Source: Theocolax elegans (taxonomy: Eukaryota; Arthropoda; Insecta; Hymenoptera; Cerocephalidae). From it: a stretch of DNA of 64,000 nucleotides. A model generated the notes under the pieces. It made no database searches, was not told the DNA's origin, and worked only from the letters and a program-made list of their open reading frames with translations. The stretch is from the NCBI GenBank assembly GCA_026168455.1, contig CM047426.1, positions 1,853,501 through 1,917,500 on the forward strand, read 5' to 3'. Below, one piece after another: positions 47,261 through 59,780 of the stretch. Made by a program: the position numbers and the translations under genes. Each line of letters opens with the position of its first letter. The first letter of the stretch is position 1.

Positions 47261-47759
47261 AACACAAACAGTATACTAACCACTAATCGTAACGAAAGTC
47301 GTACATACGTTTAACGAAACGCAAATTACACAGAACAATTGCTGTGGAAGTCAATAAAATGTTCGCCCTTTGTTTTAAAGGGGGGGTGAGTGCTTTATTA
47401 GGTCTTCGGTACACATTCCTTTGGTTAAGAAATTATTAACTTCCCAACTTGTCTTGGTCTCGTTGAAAAGTTTTTTATTTTTTTTTTTAAACTACACAAA
47501 TTTCGTAAAACATTCCACTTACGCTCTTATTTTTTTACTGACATTTTTTTCTTTTTTCGTAACGAAAGTTTCGAGGTAAATAAAATTATATCGAGTTGAA
47601 CTTTCACTCGAGTGACTTTAACATAGTTTTTATTACAATTTTCTTTTTTCTTGTAACTAGTGTGCGTAAAAAAACCGGTGACCTTGAGAACAGTAAAGAA
47701 AGTAATACTTTTATGGTTAATGGGTGTAAAGTTACGCAACGTATAAATTTTACGGTTAA
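47261..47759. other. AT-rich spacer, no gene seen
   Basis: No recognisable gene. A GGGGGGG run lies at about 47381 and T/A runs near 47470-47490. Confidence 0.45.
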
Positions 47760-48260
47760 TGCTAGTATATATTAAATAACAGTGATTGCGATTACTATGT
47801 AAACTAGTACTTTTTGGATAACAGGGTGCAAAAAGTACTTTTAAAGTAAACGTAAATAGAATTTATAAGCATTGGTAGTTTTCATGTTAACTTATGTACT
47901 AGTATAATAAGACACTAGTGTTTAAAATAGTATTTTTTGACACTAGTATTATAATGTATATAGTGATGCTAATATTTAAATAGTACTTTTCTAGTACATA
48001 TTAATTTAAGTTTTAAATTACATTATTCGATTGCTTGTGTTTAACATAGTGCTTTTTGTTAGTAGTAGTAAAATATACACCTCGATTCCAATATTTAGAA
48101 TAGTACTTTTGGAGGCAAACATTAAAAGTAGTACTTTTTTATGAGAGTGTTTAGTACTGGCCCTTTTGACAACATTTATTAAGTATAGTACATTTTGACA
48201 CTAATTTTTATAACAGTACTATTTGACACGTGCATTGTAAAAAGTACAGTTATTTACTAA
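47760..48260 (+). repeat. degenerate AATAGTACTTTTTGACACTA array
   Basis: TAGTACTTTT and GACACTAGT-type words recur at least ten times in 500 bp, mostly as AATAGTACTTTT followed by GACACTA. Some carry the palindromic ACTAGT. Decayed minisatellite with a period of roughly 40-60 bp. Confidence 0.5.
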
Positions 48261-48771
48261 TGTTTTAAGAAATTCTTTTCTATTTCATTGAATTATGAAG
48301 TACTTTTAACTCGAGTCTGAATATTGTTATTATCCGCATATCCGAAGATTTTTTATATAGGTGTGAATGTGCTTTTTAATATCCAAACAGTGAAAACAGT
48401 TCCATTTTATGCACACTGTATCATAAAATAGTAAATTACGAACCTTATGTTATATTTCATGTGTAAAAATATTTCTTTACGCTCTCTGATTTTAAAATAC
48501 CAGTTTTTACAGCATATGCATAAACAAAAAAATTCTAAAAAATACTTGCAACTCGTGTTGTAAATTGCTGCTTTATACGTAAAAATAGCTTTAAATACAA
48601 AATAAGACTCACAATAAAGACGATAAAACACTTGTGTATATTCTAATACTAATATTTTTTGAGATAAGTTGTAGATACAGATTTTGACACAGCCAATAAT
48701 AGAAAAATATTTACTTTATCAACAAATACAGCCTTATCAGTTCTTAACAATAAAAATAAATTATTTTTTGA

Positions 48772-49029
48772 GAAAACCGCCTAATTAAACTAAATTTCAA
48801 TAATCCAGAAACTCCTCAGATATATCCGTGTAGAAAAAGAAAATATTTAGAGAGTTCGGCTTATGTAGAAGATGAAAAATATGTTTTCAATATTATATGC
48901 TGTAAATGTGGTAAAGATAATCACACATAGTTTAGAATTTACCCAGTATGTCCTAAAAAAATTCACGATCTAATTAACCTATATCCAAATCAGGAGATTC
49001 AGCATCTATTTACCGAATTATTGACTTGA
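48772..49029 (+). pseudogene. decayed ORF with zinc-knuckle-like cluster
   Basis: The frame is open from 48772 and ends at TGA 49027-49029, with one in-frame TAG at 48928-48930. The residues are protein-like rather than AT-random: NPETPQIYPCRKRKYLESSA, then IICCKCGKDNHT before the stop codon, and FRIYPVCPKK after it. C-x2-C-G-x3-H followed by CP resembles the Cys/His knuckles at the end of Gag/ORF1 proteins of non-LTR retrotransposons, but the spacing H-x8-C is unusual. No Met defines a start. Likely a fossil of a transposon or other inserted gene; family uncertain. Confidence 0.35.
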
Positions 49030-50486
49030 TCAATAATCGTTATTATCAACAATTACTTAGACGACCACAAGTTGTACTTATAAAAGTACACTCTCAATCC
49101 TAAAATCTACCATTCAACGCAAAAACCAAACTATTCAAATTATAAACCACTACTCTTATAAAAAAACAAAGTAAATACATTTCCAAGTTAATCTTTCCAC
49201 TTCAACAATTACACACTAGCGTGGAATAGATCCGGAAAAAAGAAGAATAAAATAAAAAAAAATCCGATAAACTATCCAAGGAAATTATTGACACTCTCGC
49301 CAATTATCGAAAAGTTTTTAACAACAACATATACCTATACACATACTTCATAAATTCGTATCGACAAGCACACCGAGCGCTGAACGAACCATAACAATCT
49401 GATGATAACCTTTTATTTTTATTTTCATTTTTCCTCAACTAAAAGTAGGACGACGAGATCAAAATGAACCCAGACGCAGAATCTCGAGTGAGAGAAAGAG
49501 AAAATTAGGTAATTCTATATATATACACATATAAAGACAAAGGAAGAGAGAGAGAGGGAGAAGCGAAAGTGAAGAGAATGAGAGAATGTATAGTATAAGG
49601 GTTGTTGCCATCGTCTTTTCGCAAAGAGGAGAGGTTATAAAGACAGTCTGTGAACTCGGTATAGGACTCCCTCTATATATATATATCGAAACCTAATGGC
49701 CCCGAGGAACTTGATTTCATAACTTTCTATTGCCAGGGACAAATTAAATACTAATTTCCGCGTATATACTCGCGAGAAATTAGAGAATGGGAATCGAGGT
49801 GACGATATCGTCGTCACGGTGAGAATATTTTAGGAGGTTGTTCAACCCTCTTTTTCTTTTTTTTTAAGGAAAATAAAGGGTTTTCAGAAAGAGAAAGAGA
49901 GACAGAGGATGCAAATTATAAATCTGGAATACTATATGACGAGCGAGTGGTTTTTATTGCGTGTGTTTATTAATTCACATAAAAAAATGAAAGGGGTTGA
50001 GTAATTTGTGATTGAGGGTATATTTTGGGTGACCGAGGTGTTGAAAGTAGTTTCATTTTTTGGAATAACGTGGTTTTTTGCGTGTGGAAAGTAGAAAATC
50101 ACGGTATTGACCGTCATTGGGTGATTAGTGACGGGTCATTTTTTTGTTGTTAAATAATAGGATGGAATGAGGTTATAAATAGTTTTTATATTTATAGAAC
50201 GAAAGGAATTATAATGCGTTCTTCTAATTTTACTTTCTAATTTTATAAAGCAGTGATCTTTTTTTATTAGATTACGATTGAATATTTTAGCGTGAATAAA
50301 AAGGAGTCTCAGTAGTTAACTACTGATTTCTTTGTTGAACCAGAATGTTTGTCGATTTGTTTAGGTGGTAATCAATATAGGGTATTCTCATTTACTTTTT
50401 AAATCACAAACTTTTTCTGCGTATTTGATACAATAGAGAAATGAGAATAAGAATGACGGTCATTGTTTTAATCAGTGTAACACTCT
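49030..50486. other. spacer with less AT-rich patch at 49480-49830
   Basis: The patch at 49480-49830 carries short GA repeats and a segment GGCCCCGAGGAACTTGATTT. A similar segment, CCCGAGGAATTTAATTT, lies near 54790 in another patch. A conserved non-coding element is possible. No gene is recognised. Confidence 0.35.
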
Positions 50487-50640
50487 CGGCCCCAGCCGAT
50501 TGATACCAGCATCACTGGGGAATGTATTTTCAACAAGTGCTTTCTCAACAAAGACATCGCATGACCTCCGTCGCTGATTAGCACCAATTTGGGAGCATAA
50601 AAAGAGCGACGTTAAAATAATAAAAGAAAAAATACATAAC
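50487..50640 (-). repeat. dispersed ~150-bp repeat, diverged third member
   Basis: It matches 25115-25262 and 29135-29280. On the minus strand a frame reads through (SQIGANQRRRSCDVF, KALVENTFPSDAGINRLGP) to a stop at 50472-50474. In the shared core all six differences from copy A are transitions, and five would change an amino acid, so the frame is probably not under protein selection. Confidence 0.65.
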
Positions 50641-51008
50641 CATTCTCTATTTATTTGATTATAAATTTTGACATTACATGCAATAAAGAAGTGACGGTCA
50701 CCGAACGATTTGAACGTTTGTTATTCACAATGACGGTCACTATCAACGTATTATAAAAAAGGGTCGTATAAGGCCTTTTCTAGCTATACAGATGCAAAGT
50801 ATCCTGTCTTTTTTATTTGGTCAATAATTTTGAAAATTTTAACACGACGCTATTAAGAACGGCATATTTTGTTCGATCAAAATGTTATCACATTTCCATA
50901 CTTTTTATTTTTCTTATACGAGGAGTGAAGTAACTATAACAGCATTTTCCACATATGTCGAAAAATGGGTGAAAAATAGGCGAAAAATGTGCTCATTTTT
51001 ATCCTCCC

Positions 51009-51359
51009 GGTGAAACGCTTTTTTTCCCAATTTTTAACCATTAAATAGACTAAAATATAACTTATATTCTGTTTTGAGCTAATTTTTAGCTTATAAACAT
51101 AGATCAAATTTGAGTCTAGTTATGCGCTATTAAATGTCTATTAAACATGGACAAGTGAAAAATATAATAAAATCACATTTATTTTCGTAAATACTGGAAA
51201 TATAACAGAAATTAGTTGTAAATCAGACGAAAACATTAGAAATCCATCCGAAACTATAGAAATTTTGACGTTTACTGTTACCGGAAAGCTGGAAGCATTA
51301 TTCGAATGTCTTGAGATTATGGTCATTTTAAAAAAATGGGTGAAAAAGCGTTTCATCAC
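51009..51359. mobile_element. MITE-like element with ~28-bp imperfect termini
   Basis: GGTGAAACGCTTTTTTTCCC (51009) and its counterpart GGGTGAAAAAGCGTTTCATC (ending 51359) form imperfect inverted termini about 350 bp apart. The interior is AT-rich without coding sequence. No clear target duplication. Probably an old non-autonomous DNA element. Confidence 0.45.
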
Positions 51360-52879
51360 AAGATATTTAATACCTATGTTTAATTCCTAGTTCTTAGATT
51401 CAAATTTCTACTAGGGCAATGCCATCAAAATTACCGTCTCGGAACGTAAATACTCGTCATCGATGACCGTCAATTATTATTTATGGTCATATTTCTCCAA
51501 GGTATTAAATACTACAATTTTATTAAAATAACTATAATAAAATTGTAATAAAATAACTTTGAACGAGAACAACAAGTTATATAGATCAAAATGAATTTAT
51601 GGATCTCGATGAGCAAAATCATTCTAAAAACTGGCATGACTTCTCAATTCTGGAAAATGGTCCTACTATGAGTAACTCAAACTTGTCCCTCGAGAACATT
51701 ATGAAACTCTAAATTTAAGAAAGACTGTAATAAGTAAATGTAAAAATATAAAAGAAAAAGTACAAAAAATTATTAATATATAAAGTTTGAAAAGTAAGGA
51801 AAAATAATCTGAAATTGTACATTTCACCACAATTATTTAAATACAAATATTACGTCCTAATCAAGTCACAAATTTTAGGTTATGTTCGATCACCAAAATC
51901 ACTTAAATATTAAAACTCACAAATTGAAGATAAAGCCAACTTATTCTCAATATAAAAAGAAAAAGGTAAGATCCATCCAATTTCTATCCATACCCAACCA
52001 AATAACCTATACACCAGTACATAAATTTCCATTTACAATCCCGATTATTACTGCGTACGCACATCGAGAGAAAATCCCCTTAAAACTCAACGATACCGCG
52101 TTAAATAAAATAAACAAACAATTCTCCTTCCTTCCTTTTCTCTCTCTTTCTCTCATTCTCATTCTCATAGTTTCGTAATCTTTCCGCGTAAGCAGTAAAC
52201 GTATTTGTTATCGTCGGAATTGAAAACTAGCGCGGAATCCGAATGAGAAGAACTGGAAATTTCACGTGTACATGGACACACACACACGCACAAGTTCACC
52301 TAATACACCGGCCATAACTTTAATATTCAGAGAGGGAATGCGAAACAACTATATAAGCTTATATTAGCAGTCATGTGTGCAAATTACATACGTAATAACT
52401 TTATAAAATTATAATGCTGTACTCGCGGAACGCACGATGTGTACGCGTTCAGGATTAGATTTGTGTGTATGTATGTATGTATATATATTGCATTATCGAT
52501 AAATATAAATATTTGTTTTTTTTTTATGAAGACGTCGTTACGATTTCGTATTAATGCGAGAAACTTTCGTGTCGTTCAATGAGATTTCATGTTTTTTTTT
52601 TAGGTTAAATGTGACACGTGGAAATGGGTCAACGTTTTATCGCGCTAAAAAGAATTTATCAACGCGTCGTTTTCGCGCGCGTGTATGTGCGTATAAGATG
52701 AAAATGTCGGATATATACGATTTGTTATACGGGGATTTTATTGTAATGAAATCGTTAAATAGTGTACATAGTGTAAAATCGATGGAGTATATTGGAATGT
52801 AGTGATTTTAAGTAAATAAAAATCGTTTTAAAAATGAAAAATAACAAATTTTTATTTTTCGAAATTAGGTCATACTTCA
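51360..52879. other. AT-rich spacer, no gene seen
   Basis: Short CT and CA repeats near 52136-52165 and 52277-52290, and TATG repeats near 52467-52488. No gene is recognised; open frames at 51882-52178 and 52554-52802 have no domain signature. Confidence 0.4.
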
Positions 52880-54180
52880 ATCATTGAATCATTGAATCAT
52901 TGAATCAATGAGTAAAATCATATGAAATCATTTGAAATCAGATATAATTCTTCGTATTATTAGAATCATTTGAATTAGAAATCAATTTGGAAATCATTTG
53001 AATTTACAATCGATTTTAAAATCATGTGATATATCAATAATGTTATACGAATAATGTTCATTATTGTAATTAATGCGATACTAAAGTAATTTGAAAAACG
53101 AAATTGACATTAAGTAAATTATGTAATAAATTTTAAAACGTTTGAAGTGAGATTTCCAAATTTATTTTAAAATAGTAGAAATCATTTGTAATTAATTCAA
53201 ATCATATTTTTATTTTTCGTAACTATATCAAAAGTATTTTTAAATTTTGACTCTAAAATGAGGGTTTTGTGCAATATTTGAGAAGATATTGAATAACGTA
53301 ATTTAGCTCGGAAATATCGTTTAAAATTCATATATACTTTGTAATATATCAAAAGCATGTTTGAAATCACTACTAGAAATCATTAGGATACAATTACAGA
53401 ATCTATTGAAATCGATATTTATTTCAATTGTACTTCAATTTTGGAGTCATATAAACTTTGTTAAAAAGAAATTAGAGTGATTTAAAATATGCAATCAATT
53501 TTGATTTCACATAAAATTTGAGACCAATTATGAAATCATTTGAAATTTGAATACAATTTTGAAATCTTGCAAACTTGAAAAAAAGGAAACTAAGTAAATT
53601 ATGAAATCGTATTTAAAACGTTAGGTATCGTTTTTTCAAAATCAAATTGATAGAAATTGAAATCATGATAAAACAATACAAATCGTATATTTTATTTCTT
53701 GTTATCTTTACAAAATTGCTATATTCATAGACATGTAAAATCAATGTTAATATTGTATTAAATATGATTTCGTAATGATTTGAATCTGGATAAAAAATAT
53801 TTAACATATGAAATCAAATTTAAGCTTATGGTAGTGCAATCAATCGCGGTTTGATATGAACTATGAAATCAATTTTGATTTATATGAAATATGTCAGCAA
53901 TCTTTTGAAATAAATTTAGAATCGATTTAATATTTGTGATATATTCTACAATTATTGAAATTTAGAAAAGATCTGAAAGATTTACATTTTGAAATAAATT
54001 TTCTTTGTATGTATAATTAGAAATCGATTATGAAATCCCAATCGAAACTAGAGAAACATAATAAAGTCTATTATACTTCAATTTATATAAAAATTTATAA
54101 ATTAGTCTCTATTCATTTCAAAATAGTGCATAACTCAAAATTTCAAATAAATTTCGAATAATCCGAAATACAAAATAATG
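52880..54180 (+). repeat. third GAAATCATTTGAAAT-type array
   Basis: It opens with four short CATTGAATCA-type units (52877-52910) and continues with dense GAAATCATTTGAAATCA words, decaying over 1.3 kb. Same vocabulary as the arrays at 9.5-10.4 and 42.2-43.3 kb. Confidence 0.5.
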
Positions 54181-56098
54181 ATTCCACCCTTATTTTCGGG
54201 ACGAGGGGGTCGAAACAGCCCATCCTCCTCCACGAATTTAAACCATCGTCAACCCCCTATGCACACATCGAAGCGCACTCGATATTTCGAAATAGATTGT
54301 GTCCTATTATGAAAAGTTTGAATAATTCATCATGGCGGAACGTGAGTAACGTAAATAAACACACCGAGGCCGAGAGAGAGAGGGAAACACGCGCTTAAAA
54401 CAAACGGAATTTTTAATGAGGTTTAATGTAATTATAAATACGTGTCGCTTTCACTCTTGGTTTTTTGAAAGATTTTTCCAACACAATGAAAATTCATATA
54501 TCTCACGACAAAGATGCATTGTTATTAAACCAAAAAAAGGGGGGGGTTAGGAGAGGGTTACGCGCGTTTAACAAAAATAGAAGGGTTGAAATTTTAAAAG
54601 AGGAAGAAAGGAAGAAAGAAAGTATATATATACACACATACACACGCGTTATCTCTCACATGCAATTTGGCAAGAATTCGAGAGTGGGGTGAAACATGTA
54701 CGTCGCGCTTCTGCTGCTGGTGCTCCTCTGACACATAGCCCTACGCACACGTTATAAAATGCTCGTTATAGTTGGCTTGGAGCTTGGCGGCCCGAGGAAT
54801 TTAATTTAGAACTTGATTTATATTTTAGCAGGCCATAAAATGGAGAAATAATTTGTCCCTTACGACGTGTGTGCGTATGTGTACGTACGTGTGTGGACGT
54901 AGATATAGGATATAGGTTCGTGAGAATTCATGGTGTGTATGCATAGAGAGAAAGAGTTTTAGGTTATGTTTTACTTTTCCCTCTTGTTCGAATATATTCA
55001 AACGGTTATATATTTCTTCTTCTTCTTCTTCTTCTTTTACCTCGGATTTCGATATTCTGAGGGGGCTGAACCCACTTTAATTTTCCGTTATTGTTTCCCA
55101 ACGATTTTCAACCCTCCACGATTACGTTTCGAATTTACGAATCTGAACTCTTTGAGGTATCCTAATATACGGAGTTTGGTTTATCAAGCTTTCGATGCTA
55201 ATTGTAGGAAAGGGTATTACAGTTTAGAATTTTTTGAATTTTGGGGGTTGGTTAGTTTAACGGTGAAAAATTATTAATCGAACACACACATTCATATGTG
55301 ATATATGTGTTTTGTTTCGTTTTTAATAAAAATTGATTGGTAGATTGTGATGATTTAGTTGGAAATTGAACGTTAATGTGTAGTGTTTTATATATAACCT
55401 CAAAATGATCAATTTGTTTCAGTAATAAATATTTGACATATTTGAAAAGTATAAAAAATTTTACTCCCTATGCAAAAGTTTCATTATTCATTTAATTTTT
55501 AATAATGATGGATAAAGGAATGTATGATTGTTGGAAACTTTAAGATTTTTAGAATGAGAAGTAATAATAGAAATTTAAATAAAATCTAGAAATTAATTAA
55601 TTTATATACTTTTATAACTACTATTATTTTTTATTATTATTATTTTTACTATTAGTTATTAACACAAGAATGTTCGCTTATGTGTAAATTATAGTTGTTC
55701 GTTGAGGATATTTTATCCATTTGTGTTTAAAAAGTAAAATGAGCTGAAAATGTATAAAAAATTTTGTTTATAAGAATTATTCATATTTTTGTATTCAAAT
55801 TGGGAATCCTAACGTCTCTAACAACGGACAGATTTGAATTTCCAAAAGAATACTTTTGATATTTTAGCCTAAAAAATGATATGAGTTAAATTATCAATAA
55901 TCTATATTTTTATGTGGTAAAGAATCAACAATTTGTATATGTAGTAAGGAAAATAAAAAAATAATTTCACCTTATACGCGACAAAGTATTTAGAGGTTAT
56001 GTTCATTGTAAAAAATGGGTTTAAAATGGCTATTCCTAATCTCAAAAGATTAATCTCTCTTTTAATTCGAGATCAAAGCGATTATGCAGGCCCAAACT
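54181..56098. other. spacer with less AT-rich patches and CTT microsatellite
   Basis: 54700-54960 is less AT-rich. (CTT)n lies at about 55014-55037. The open frame at 54966-55277 passes through the CTT run and has no recognisable domain. No gene is supported. Confidence 0.4.
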
Positions 56099-56443
56099 AT
56101 ACCGCAAAGTACCCAATTGTTGATCATGAAACAATTTCTGATCAGTGTATTATTTCAATAAAATGATAAGATTTACATAAATCTAATCGTTGCTACATAC
56201 GATTTAAAGATTAAATAATCAATAACTGTTCAGTAGGCTTAAATAAGAATTGGTATACGTACCGAAAAATTACTGATCAGAAATTGGTACTTCTCGATTT
56301 TTTTTCTTAGATTGTTGCTTACTTTAAAAATAGCAGTTGTTTTATTTTTGTAAGATCGATAAAAGGAAGTTTAATATATATATACTTTCTTAAAATTATT
56401 CTACGGATTTGCCTTAACTGATCAACAACTGGGTATACTGGTA
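56099..56443. mobile_element. MITE-like element with TACCCARTTGTTGATCA ends
   Basis: TACCCAATTGTTGATCA on the left (about 56109-56125) and its inverted counterpart TGATCAACAACTGGGTA on the right (about 56419-56435) differ at one base. An inner inverted pair CAATTTCTGATCAGT (56132-56146) and ACTGATCAGAAATTG (56272-56286) is perfect. The outer ends read TACC and GGTA next to TA, which would fit a Tc1/mariner-type TA insertion, but this is inference. No transposase. Confidence 0.6.
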
Positions 56444-57654
56444 TTCATTTATACAAAATTGAAATCATATTTAAAATTATTAAAATTAGCAATCATCGTT
56501 TCATATTGATAAAACTATATCATCGAAAACCTGTTCCCCATCGATGAAAACATTACAAAGTCAAAGTTATCCAATTTCTGGTTCCATATACTCCCGATTA
56601 ATAGAAGAAGGATAATGCGTCTATAATGATACAACCCCCCATCGTTTCGATCAAGAAGGGTTTATTATCAAACTACACACAGCCCCTCATCCATCCATCT
56701 CGATCGCGGATCTTTGGATCATTAAAGCACACTCTTCTCTTTACCGTATGACACGAAGATTGCAACCTGTCGGTACGGTGGTTAAACCTCCTCCTTCCAA
56801 GTTCATCTAGTCCTGAATCTTAACTAAAGCTAATAGTTTCATCTCACTCTCTATCTCTATGTAGCGTAATTTAGTTCTGCAAGCCTCATCTACAAGATCC
56901 TCCATGTATATATATATTCACCTTTGTCGTCGTTCCCTTCTCTCTCCCATTATTTCTCACGAGAGCGTTAAACGAGGAACGAAGTGGAATCCGTATTCCC
57001 AGAGGGTGATGTTCACTATATTAACACCTCTATTCGGAACTTAATGAATCTTCAAGAAGAAGTCAGTGTCTTGGGTTTACTCTCTATCTGTCTCGTACCT
57101 AGAAAAAAAGAAAGATTCGTTTTTTTACTGGGGAAGGTGTTTAATGCTTGGGAATTTAGATATTTCGAGATGAATGGACTTACTGGTGTACGCGCGTATT
57201 ATATTGGGAGGAGCTTGAGGATTGCTTGCATTCCTTGGATGGAATTGCGAGCTTCTTACGGATAGTAGTGAGTGTTGTTGTTTTGGGATTTAGAAATGGT
57301 ATTCTCTTTTTTTTTTCTTTAATTGTCACGGTCTGGAATTGTTATTAAGCGTTACGGTTTGTTTGGGAATAGATTTGGATCGTTGGATTATTCTTTTGAA
57401 TGTTTCAAAGTTATTTTAGTTGCCTTTTCTGGGTGTTGGTTTTGATAATTTTTAACGCTACACGGTTTGGTTATTAGTAGCACTGAAAAGTTAAGTTATA
57501 TAAAGTTTGAATGAAACCGTTATTTTAATATTTTTTATCACCGATTGTTCATATTTTGAATAACCGACAATTTTTTTTTATTTGATTCCTTCAAATAGAG
57601 TAGTTGTTAAAAAATTTGTTAGAATTTTCAGTTCCTTGAAAGGACATTTACTTA
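56444..57654. other. less AT-rich patch, no gene recognised
   Basis: 56560-57290 is less AT-rich than its surroundings. It contains an open frame of 93 residues at 56984-57265 (MESVFPEGDVHYINTSIRN at the start) with no family I recognise and no introns or homolog to support it. Could be a conserved non-coding element. Confidence 0.3.
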
Positions 57655-58070
57655 AAATTCTTACTTCGAAAATATTTTTCTTGAAACAGATACTTTTTTT
57701 AAAATTATATTTCTTCGAAAATACTATCCTCGGAACATACACTATTTTAAAGTTATTTTACTTCGAAAATACTTTTCTTGGAAAATTTATTTTTTTAATT
57801 CTATATCTTCGAAAATACTTTTCTCGGAACAGATACTATTTTAAAATTATTTTACTTCGAAAATACTATTCATGAAACAGACCCTTTTTATAAAATTATA
57901 TTTCTTGGATAATACTTTTTTTGATTTTTTTTATTTACTTTCTTAGTTTCTATTTCTATTACTTTGAAAATACCTTTCTTGGTTATTGATACTTTCTTAA
58001 TATTATTTTATTCGGAAAAAATATTCTTTATACAATTATTTTTCTTTGAAAATACCTTTCTCCAAAAAAA
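57655..58070 (+). repeat. ~50-bp minisatellite built on TTCGAAAATACTTTTCT
   Basis: A unit of about 48-60 bp (ACTTCGAAAATACTTTTCTC, then GGAACAGATACTATTTTAAA, then ATTATTTT) repeats about eight times with modest divergence. TTCGAA makes each unit partly palindromic. The open frame 57582-57875 is a by-product. Confidence 0.75.
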
Positions 58071-58816
58071 CATACATTCAAAGAAGTAATTTCAAATAAA
58101 CGCCCTGTGTTCATTATTTTCAATTGAAAATTCAGTTCATTAAATATTAAGGTTCTCCATAAATGTGAAAAATGGTCAAATTTATACAATGATCCAAAAT
58201 TTTTACAATATCCACAAGTTATGTAATATGAAAGACGCCTCAAATTCCAATAATTGCACAAAAATAAAAAGTGGATCCAAGTTACATAAATGTATACATA
58301 ACCTAGTAAATAAATTGATCCGGCAACATTAACAAAACATTCTTATCGCATTATCAGGAAAACTTTTAATTCTCTCTCTCCCTCTCTGTCTCTCTTCAGG
58401 GGGTGGAGGGGGTGGAACCATCGGAATGCGAAACAGTTTTGATTTATTACTGAAACATCATACAGAGTGAATCTATAATGGAATGTAAATATAGTAATAA
58501 TTATAACAATCAAGCGTGAAACCATGAGTATGCATTTCTGATAGTTTCAATGTTTGTTTTGGTATATGAAATACCATGGTATGCCTATAATAGATATACC
58601 TCTGCTTCTCTCTCTCTATCTCTCTGTGTATTTGTACATAGCGGTAATTCAAATGTGCTTTGTATTGCACTTGTACGTAAAGTAATCGATTTAACAATTT
58701 TTCTTTTATAAAGTGGATCATTATGAATATAGGAAAGAAAATGTTTAATTATTGTGGAACGTGGTTCATATAATGAAACCTCATTTACTTATTCTCTTTA
58801 GTTACTTTTTGTTTTT

Positions 58817-58860
<44 letters not shown>

Positions 58861-59039
58861 TAACAACAACGTTTTCACAGCATATTTAGCATTTTGAATT
58901 TAGATGTAAGATTTTAAATAGTATTTTCCACATATTATAGAAATTATAGTGTATTATGTAAGCAGTGCGTTATATGCTATTTTATGGACGAGTGTTTTAA
59001 ATTTTTGGCGCAGTGTGCGTAAAATACGATTTTATGTAC
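58071..59039. other. AT-rich spacer with CT and TAA microsatellites
   Basis: CT repeats near 58372-58395 and 58602-58625; (TAA)n at about 58819-58857. No gene is recognised. Confidence 0.45.
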
Positions 59040-59780
59040 TATTCCGATATTAAAAATTACATTTACGCCCCTTGATTTTCAACTCGTGCGGGTATCCTAA
59101 ACTCGTACTTGTTCCAGAATCAACACTTTCACATTAGTATCGAAAACTACTCATTTTTGAGAGTGCGCAACATTGCATATTTACATTTTTTTACATTTGT
59201 TAAAATTTGAATTTCAACGTACCAATTGTTTTTTTATTACACACGGTTCTAACTATTTTTGCACTCATTACTTGAATAGTACTATTATTATTTCGGTATA
59301 TGTGAGCGTAAAAATCGCATTTTACGCATTGTTTACGTTTTTTAAAATGTGATTTCTCACTCACTGTAATGGAAAATATGGTTCGCAACACGTGCATTAA
59401 AAAGTTCCAAACTTGTGTGTAAAACAACACTTGGTCCGGCTACGCCGAATCTCGTCCTTTCTTACTATACTCGTTTGTAACTTTTTACGCATTTGTTATG
59501 AAATATACTATTTCAGAGCGTGAGAAAAATTCGATTTTAGAAACTACTTTTTTTTAGAATTACTTTTTTTAGCCACTGTGTGCAAAACCGAACTTTTTTC
59601 ATTCTAGTATCAAAAACTATTATTTTCGCACACTGCGTAAAATTCGATTGTATAAACTACTTTTTTTAATGGTGAAAAATCTACTATCACGAATACGTAA
59701 TAAAAAATTGTTCACGCGCAGTATAACAAAACATCTTTTTCACGAATAATGCGTAAAATCGAATTTTACGTACGTATATA
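59040..59780. repeat. degenerate array of GCGTAAAATTCGATTTTACG type
   Basis: Words such as GCGTAAAATACGATTTTA, GCGTAAAATTCGATT, GCATTTTACGCATTG and GCGTAAAATCGAATTTTACG recur six or more times in 740 bp. Many units are partly self-complementary. Decayed minisatellite. Confidence 0.5.

Larger units (their letters stand above)
50108..51482. promoter_or_regulatory. cluster of TGACSGTCA palindromic 9-mers
   Basis: Five exact TGACSGTCA sites occur at 50108, 50454, 50692, 50731 and 51474. One more lies far away at 2964. The site resembles a CRE/bZIP-type half-site palindrome. Whether it binds anything is unknown; shared ancestry as a repeat is the alternative. Confidence 0.3.

Noticed and set aside
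56984..57265. 93-residue open frame as a possible gene
   Set aside because: No family recognised and no supporting context. Its length is unremarkable in a less AT-rich patch.
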